A stretch of DNA of 25,668 bases, taken from contig DATCIJ010000144.1 in NCBI GenBank assembly GCA_036507855.1, positions 1-25,668 on the forward strand, given 5' to 3'. Position numbers and translations under genes: made by a program. Below are positions 22,953 to 25,668 of the stretch, piece by piece. Below the pieces are notes generated by a model. It made no database searches, was not told the DNA's origin, and was given only the letters and a program-made list of their open reading frames with translations. Within the stretch, counting starts at the first letter, position 1; each line of letters starts with the position of its first letter. The DNA comes from JABWBJ01 sp036507855 (GTDB lineage: Bacteria; Gemmatimonadota; Gemmatimonadetes; Gemmatimonadales; Gemmatimonadaceae).

Positions 22953-24118
22953 GGCTGACCTCCCACAGGTGACTCGTGACTCGTGACTCTTGACTCTGCC
23001 GCTCCTCTGGCCTCCGACCTCTGACCTCGGACCTCGATCTTCCGGTAATTGAAGTACGCGGCGCACGCTCCCTCGCTCGACACCATCGGCGCGCCTAACG
23101 GCCGCTCCGGCGTGCAGAGCGTGCCGAAGGCCGGGCACTCGAACGGCTTGAGCTGTCCGCGCAACACTTCGCCGGCATGGCATTCGGCCGGCTCGTCCAC
23201 CTTCACGTCCTGCAGGGCAAAGCGGAACTCGGCGTCGAAGTCGGCGAACTCGGGACGCAGGCCGAGTCCGGAGCGTGGTATCGAGCCGATCCCGCGCCAA
23301 TTCCGGTCCACCAGCTCGAAGACCTGTTCGACGAGGGTCCTGGCCGGCACCGTGCCCTGCCGTTTCACCGATCGCACGTACTGGTTCTCGACTTCGCTGC
23401 GACCTTCCTCCAACTGGGTCACGGCGAGCAGCATCCCTTCCAGGATGTCCGTAGGTTCGAAGCCGGTGACGACGATGGGGACGCGGTATTGCGCCGCGAT
23501 GGGCTCGTACTCGGTCCACCCCATTACCGTGCAGACGTGACCGGCGGCGAGGAATCCCTGCACCCGATTGTCAGGCGCATCCAGAATGGCCTTCATCGCC
23601 GGCGGGACCGTGACGTGCGAAACCAGCACGCTGAAGTTCCGAACGCCGAGCTGGCGCGCCCGCCAGACGGCCATCGCATTCGCCGGAGCCGTGGTCTCGA
23701 AGCCGACCGCGAAGAAAACGACGTGCTTCGTGGGGTTTCGAATCGCCAGTTCGAGCGCGTCGAGTGGCGAGTAGACCACCCGCACCTGTCCGCCGCGCGC
23801 GCGCACCTGCTGCAGGTCGCAGTCGCTCCCCGGTACGCGGAGCATGTCGCCGAATGATGCGAAGATCACGCCGGGGTCCTGTGCCAGCAGCAATGCCTTG
23901 TCGATCTGCTCCAGGGGGGTCACGCACACCGGGCAACCCGGTCCATGGATCATTTCGACGGCGTCGCCCACGAGTTCGTCCAGTCCCTGCTTGACAATGG
24001 TGTGCGTCTGGCCGCCACACACCTCCATGAGCGTCCACGTCCGCGTCGCCTTCTTGCGGATACGCTCGCCCAGGCCCCGCACAATCGCTGCTTCGCGATA
24101 CTCGTCGAGGTACTTCAT
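22949..24118 (-). CDS. hypD: Hydrogenase maturation protein HypD with repeat-derived C-terminal tail
   Basis: A 389-residue HypD, the iron-sulfur scaffold on which the Fe(CN)2CO unit is built together with HypC. Conserved blocks are all present: MEVCGGQTHTIVKQG, MIHGPGCPVCVTPLEQID, GFETTAPANA, GFLAAGHVCTVMGW, and the C-terminal FECPAFGTLCTPERPLG and EGACAAYFNYRK, which supply the cluster cysteines. HypD normally ends close to this last block. Here about 30 extra residues follow, encoded almost wholly by two heptamer arrays at 22969-23038. The start (ATG 24118) overlaps the hypC stop by ATGA and the stop overlaps the hypE start the same way, so the three genes are translationally coupled. Confidence 0.96.
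   Translation of the reverse strand: MKYLDEYREAAIVRGLGERIRKKATRTWTLMEVCGGQTHTIVKQGLDELVGDAVEMIHGPGCPVCVTPLEQIDKALLLAQDPGVIFASFGDMLRVPGSDCDLQQVRARGGQVRVVYSPLDALELAIRNPTKHVVFFAVGFETTAPANAMAVWRARQLGVRNFSVLVSHVTVPPAMKAILDAPDNRVQGFLAAGHVCTVMGWTEYEPIAAQYRVPIVVTGFEPTDILEGMLLAVTQLEEGRSEVENQYVRSVKRQGTVPARTLVEQVFELVDRNWRGIGSIPRSGLGLRPEFADFDAEFRFALQDVKVDEPAECHAGEVLRGQLKPFECPAFGTLCTPERPLGAPMVSSEGACAAYFNYRKIEVRGQRSEARGAAESRVTSHESPVGGQP
22969..22996 (-). repeat. Heptamer array of four units (gtgactc) in the hypD 3' end
   Basis: Three exact gtgactc units and one ttgactc on the plus strand, which is the reverse complement of the heptamer before the M14 gene at 1368. On the coding strand it encodes SRVTSHES-type sequence in the hypD tail. 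Confidence 0.93.
23011..23038 (-). repeat. Heptamer array of four units (cctcgga type) in the hypD 3' end
   Basis: Four 7-base units (cctccga, cctctga and two cctcg variants) lie 14 bases from the gtgactc array and encode EVRGQRSE-type sequence in the hypD tail. Two units are identical to those at 13857-13870. Confidence 0.88.
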
Positions 24119-24435
24119 GCGACGCGCTCCGTCCCGGTTGCCGCGGGCGGGACACCCGTCATCGAGAGTCCCTTCTCCGCGACCTCGCGCATCCAGTCCA
24201 GCTCATCGAGCTGGCTCAATTCCTTCAGCACGGCGTACGTTCGCCGCGCCTCCGCTTCGTCGACGCGCGAGATCGCGAATCCGACGTGCACGATGACGTA
24301 ATCACCTACGACGACGTCGTCAGAGACGTAGGCCAGGCAGCATTCCCGGCGCACGCCGCCAAAGTCGACCACGCCCATCGGCAGTCCGCGGTCGTCACGG
24401 CGCTCGACAACTTGTCCTGGAATGCCCAGACACAT
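24115..24435 (-). CDS. hypC: HypC/HybG/HupF-family hydrogenase maturation chaperone
   Basis: A 106-residue HypC. The start MCLGIPGQVV has the essential Cys2 that carries the Fe(CN)2CO unit and binds the hydrogenase large-subunit precursor; GVVDFGGVRRECCLAYV and VGDYVIVHVGFAISRVDEAEA complete the OB-like fold. It is longer than the usual 75-95 residues because of a C-terminal tail (GLSMTGVPPAATGTERVA) with no known role. A strong ggaggg ribosome binding site lies 8 bases upstream, inside the end of hypF. The stop overlaps the hypD start (ATGA). HypC acts in the cytoplasm together with HypD. Confidence 0.95.
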   Translation of the reverse strand: MCLGIPGQVVERRDDRGLPMGVVDFGGVRRECCLAYVSDDVVVGDYVIVHVGFAISRVDEAEARRTYAVLKELSQLDELDWMREVAEKGLSMTGVPPAATGTERVA

Positions 24436-24439
24436 GATT

Positions 24440-25668
24440 CTACCCTCCGTTCGTGGTGATCAGTACGTCGGTCATCACTGCCCCTCGGACACCCGCCAGC
24501 CGTGCCGCGGCGACCGCTGCCTGACCCAGGCTGATGGCGCCATCGTTAGGGCTCAGGCGCCGCGGCACCAGCACCTCGTATCCGTCGTGCTCGAGCCGCA
24601 TCCGGAGCCCTGAGAGCAGCCGCGCGTTCTGGAAGCAACCGCCGCCCAGCGCGACGGTGCGGCAGCCGGTTTCCTCGCGCACGTGCCGAACCAGTTCTGC
24701 GGTCGCGTGCACTACGGTGTCATGGAACGACGCCGCCAGCATTGCCAGGGACTCACCGGCCGCCGCGCGCTCGCCCAGCATCACCAGCGCCGGTACCGGA
24801 TCCAGCTCGTGGATGCCATTATCGCGATTCGTTATGCAGAAGGGCAACACGGTTCCCGGCACGTCGGCGGCGAGCGCTTCGAGCGCCATGGCCGCTTCAC
24901 CCTCGAACCGCGAAATGCGCCGAACGCCCAGGACGGCGGCGGCCGCGTCGAACAGGCGGCCGAGGCTGGACGCCGGCGGTGAGTTCACGCCGCGCTCCAG
25001 TTGCCGCCTGACGAGCTTGACGAGTCCGTCCGGTATGCCGGTCGTGGCGCGCTTCAGTGCGTGCGTCGCCTCGGGGATCCCGGTCAGGTAGCCGGCCGCC
25101 GTTCGCCATGGCGCCCGTGCCGCCGCGTCGCCGCCGGGCAGCGGCGCATAACGCAGATGCGCCAGCCGGCGATAGTCGACCAGGTCGGCCAGCAGGATTT
25201 CCGCGCCCCAGGTCGCGCCGTCGTGTCCGTATCCCGTCCCGTCGTACGCCACGCCGATCACGGGGTCGATCCGTCCGTGTTCCGCCATCACGGCCGCGAT
25301 GTGCGCGTGATGATGCTGGACCGCGGGCAACACGCGCAGCCCGGATTCCAGCGCCAGTCGCGTCGACAGGTAGCCGGGGTGCAGGTCGTGCACCACCGCT
25401 TCCGGTCGAATGTTGAATAGCGCTTCAAAGCGCCGCCTGGACGCAACGAAGTGCTCGATGGTCTCGAGGTTCTCGAGGTCGCCGATGTGCTGTGACACGT
25501 ACGCCTGCCGGTCCTGAAGCAGCGTGAACGTGTTCTTGAGGTGCGGACCTGTCGCGAGCAGCGGCTGCGGCGATGCTACGGGAAGTTCGATCGGCAGCGG
25601 AGCGTAGCCTCGGGCGCGACGCAGGACGACCGGGGCGCCGTCCACGACCCGCACCTCAAGAACACGTT
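24440..25668 (-). CDS. hypF: Carbamoyltransferase HypF, C-terminal part (partial)
   Basis: The last 409 codons of HypF are visible; the N-terminal acylphosphatase, zinc-finger and most of the YrdC-like domain lie beyond the right edge. The window starts within the end of the YrdC-like part (GYAPLPIELP, LATGPHLKNTFTLL), then the Kae1-like domain: metal-binding VQHHHAHIAAVMAEHG, GVAYDGTGYGHDGATWGAE, GGGCFQNARLL and LSPNDGAISLGQA. HypF turns carbamoyl phosphate and ATP into carbamoyl-adenylate and carbamoylates the HypE C-terminal Cys. The stop lies 4 bases before the hypC start, so hypF is the upstream gene of a hypFCDE operon. The frame is open to the window edge. Confidence 0.96.
   Translation of the reverse strand, partial: RVLEVRVVDGAPVVLRRARGYAPLPIELPVASPQPLLATGPHLKNTFTLLQDRQAYVSQHIGDLENLETIEHFVASRRRFEALFNIRPEAVVHDLHPGYLSTRLALESGLRVLPAVQHHHAHIAAVMAEHGRIDPVIGVAYDGTGYGHDGATWGAEILLADLVDYRRLAHLRYAPLPGGDAAARAPWRTAAGYLTGIPEATHALKRATTGIPDGLVKLVRRQLERGVNSPPASSLGRLFDAAAAVLGVRRISRFEGEAAMALEALAADVPGTVLPFCITNRDNGIHELDPVPALVMLGERAAAGESLAMLAASFHDTVVHATAELVRHVREETGCRTVALGGGCFQNARLLSGLRMRLEHDGYEVLVPRRLSPNDGAISLGQAAVAAARLAGVRGAVMTDVLITTNGG

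Noticed and set aside
22953..23519. Upstream extension of the hypE frame by 189 codons
   Set aside because: This stretch overlaps hypD in another frame, has no HypE homology, and the ATGA overlap gives a clear start at 22952.

Overview
The window is a GC-rich bacterial chromosome segment. Its mix of a SusC/SusD pair, Tat-exported hydrolases, M14, M19 and amidase enzymes (two with Gly/Arg-rich tracts) and hyp genes suggests Gemmatimonadota, with Acidobacteriota as the main alternative. This assignment rests on gene content and style only, because no rRNA or phylogenetic marker is present. I see no tRNA, rRNA, CRISPR array, prophage or intact insertion sequence.

Layout. Positions 1-1162 hold three small stress-type genes: a partial lmo0937-like membrane peptide, a GlsB/YeaQ/YmgE membrane protein and a CsbD-like protein. 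A strong terminator closes this block. Positions 1418-6470 carry an exported M14 peptidase, a 109-bp MITE-like inverted-repeat element fused to its stop codon, an M19-type dipeptidase homologue with a degenerate metal site, and a SET-domain protein with a histone-like basic tail. Positions 6555-12904 (minus strand) carry a SusD lipoprotein, a SusC transporter broken by an in-frame TAG, and a GH29 alpha-L-fucosidase. Next come a SAM methyltransferase (+) and a LIC_10091-like lipoprotein (-). A plus-strand operon-like run follows: a beta-helix/PA14 protein, a GH3 glycosidase with a PA14 insert, and a Tat-exported amidase (15010-21807). The window ends in a minus-strand hypF-hypC-hypD-hypE operon for NiFe-hydrogenase maturation. 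hypC/hypD and hypD/hypE overlap as ATGA, and hypF runs off the right edge.

Function. The 6.5-21.8 kb region looks like a polysaccharide or glycoconjugate utilisation locus: outer-membrane uptake by SusCD, with fucosidase, GH3, beta-helix protein and amidase acting outside the cytoplasm. The hyp operon is an independent unit that implies a NiFe hydrogenase elsewhere in the genome.

The most striking unexplained signal is a set of eight short tandem arrays, all with a 7-bp period but with several different heptamers. They lie in intergenic spacers, directly before a start codon, inside two enzyme genes and in the 3' end of hypD, where they encode a non-conserved C-terminal tail.
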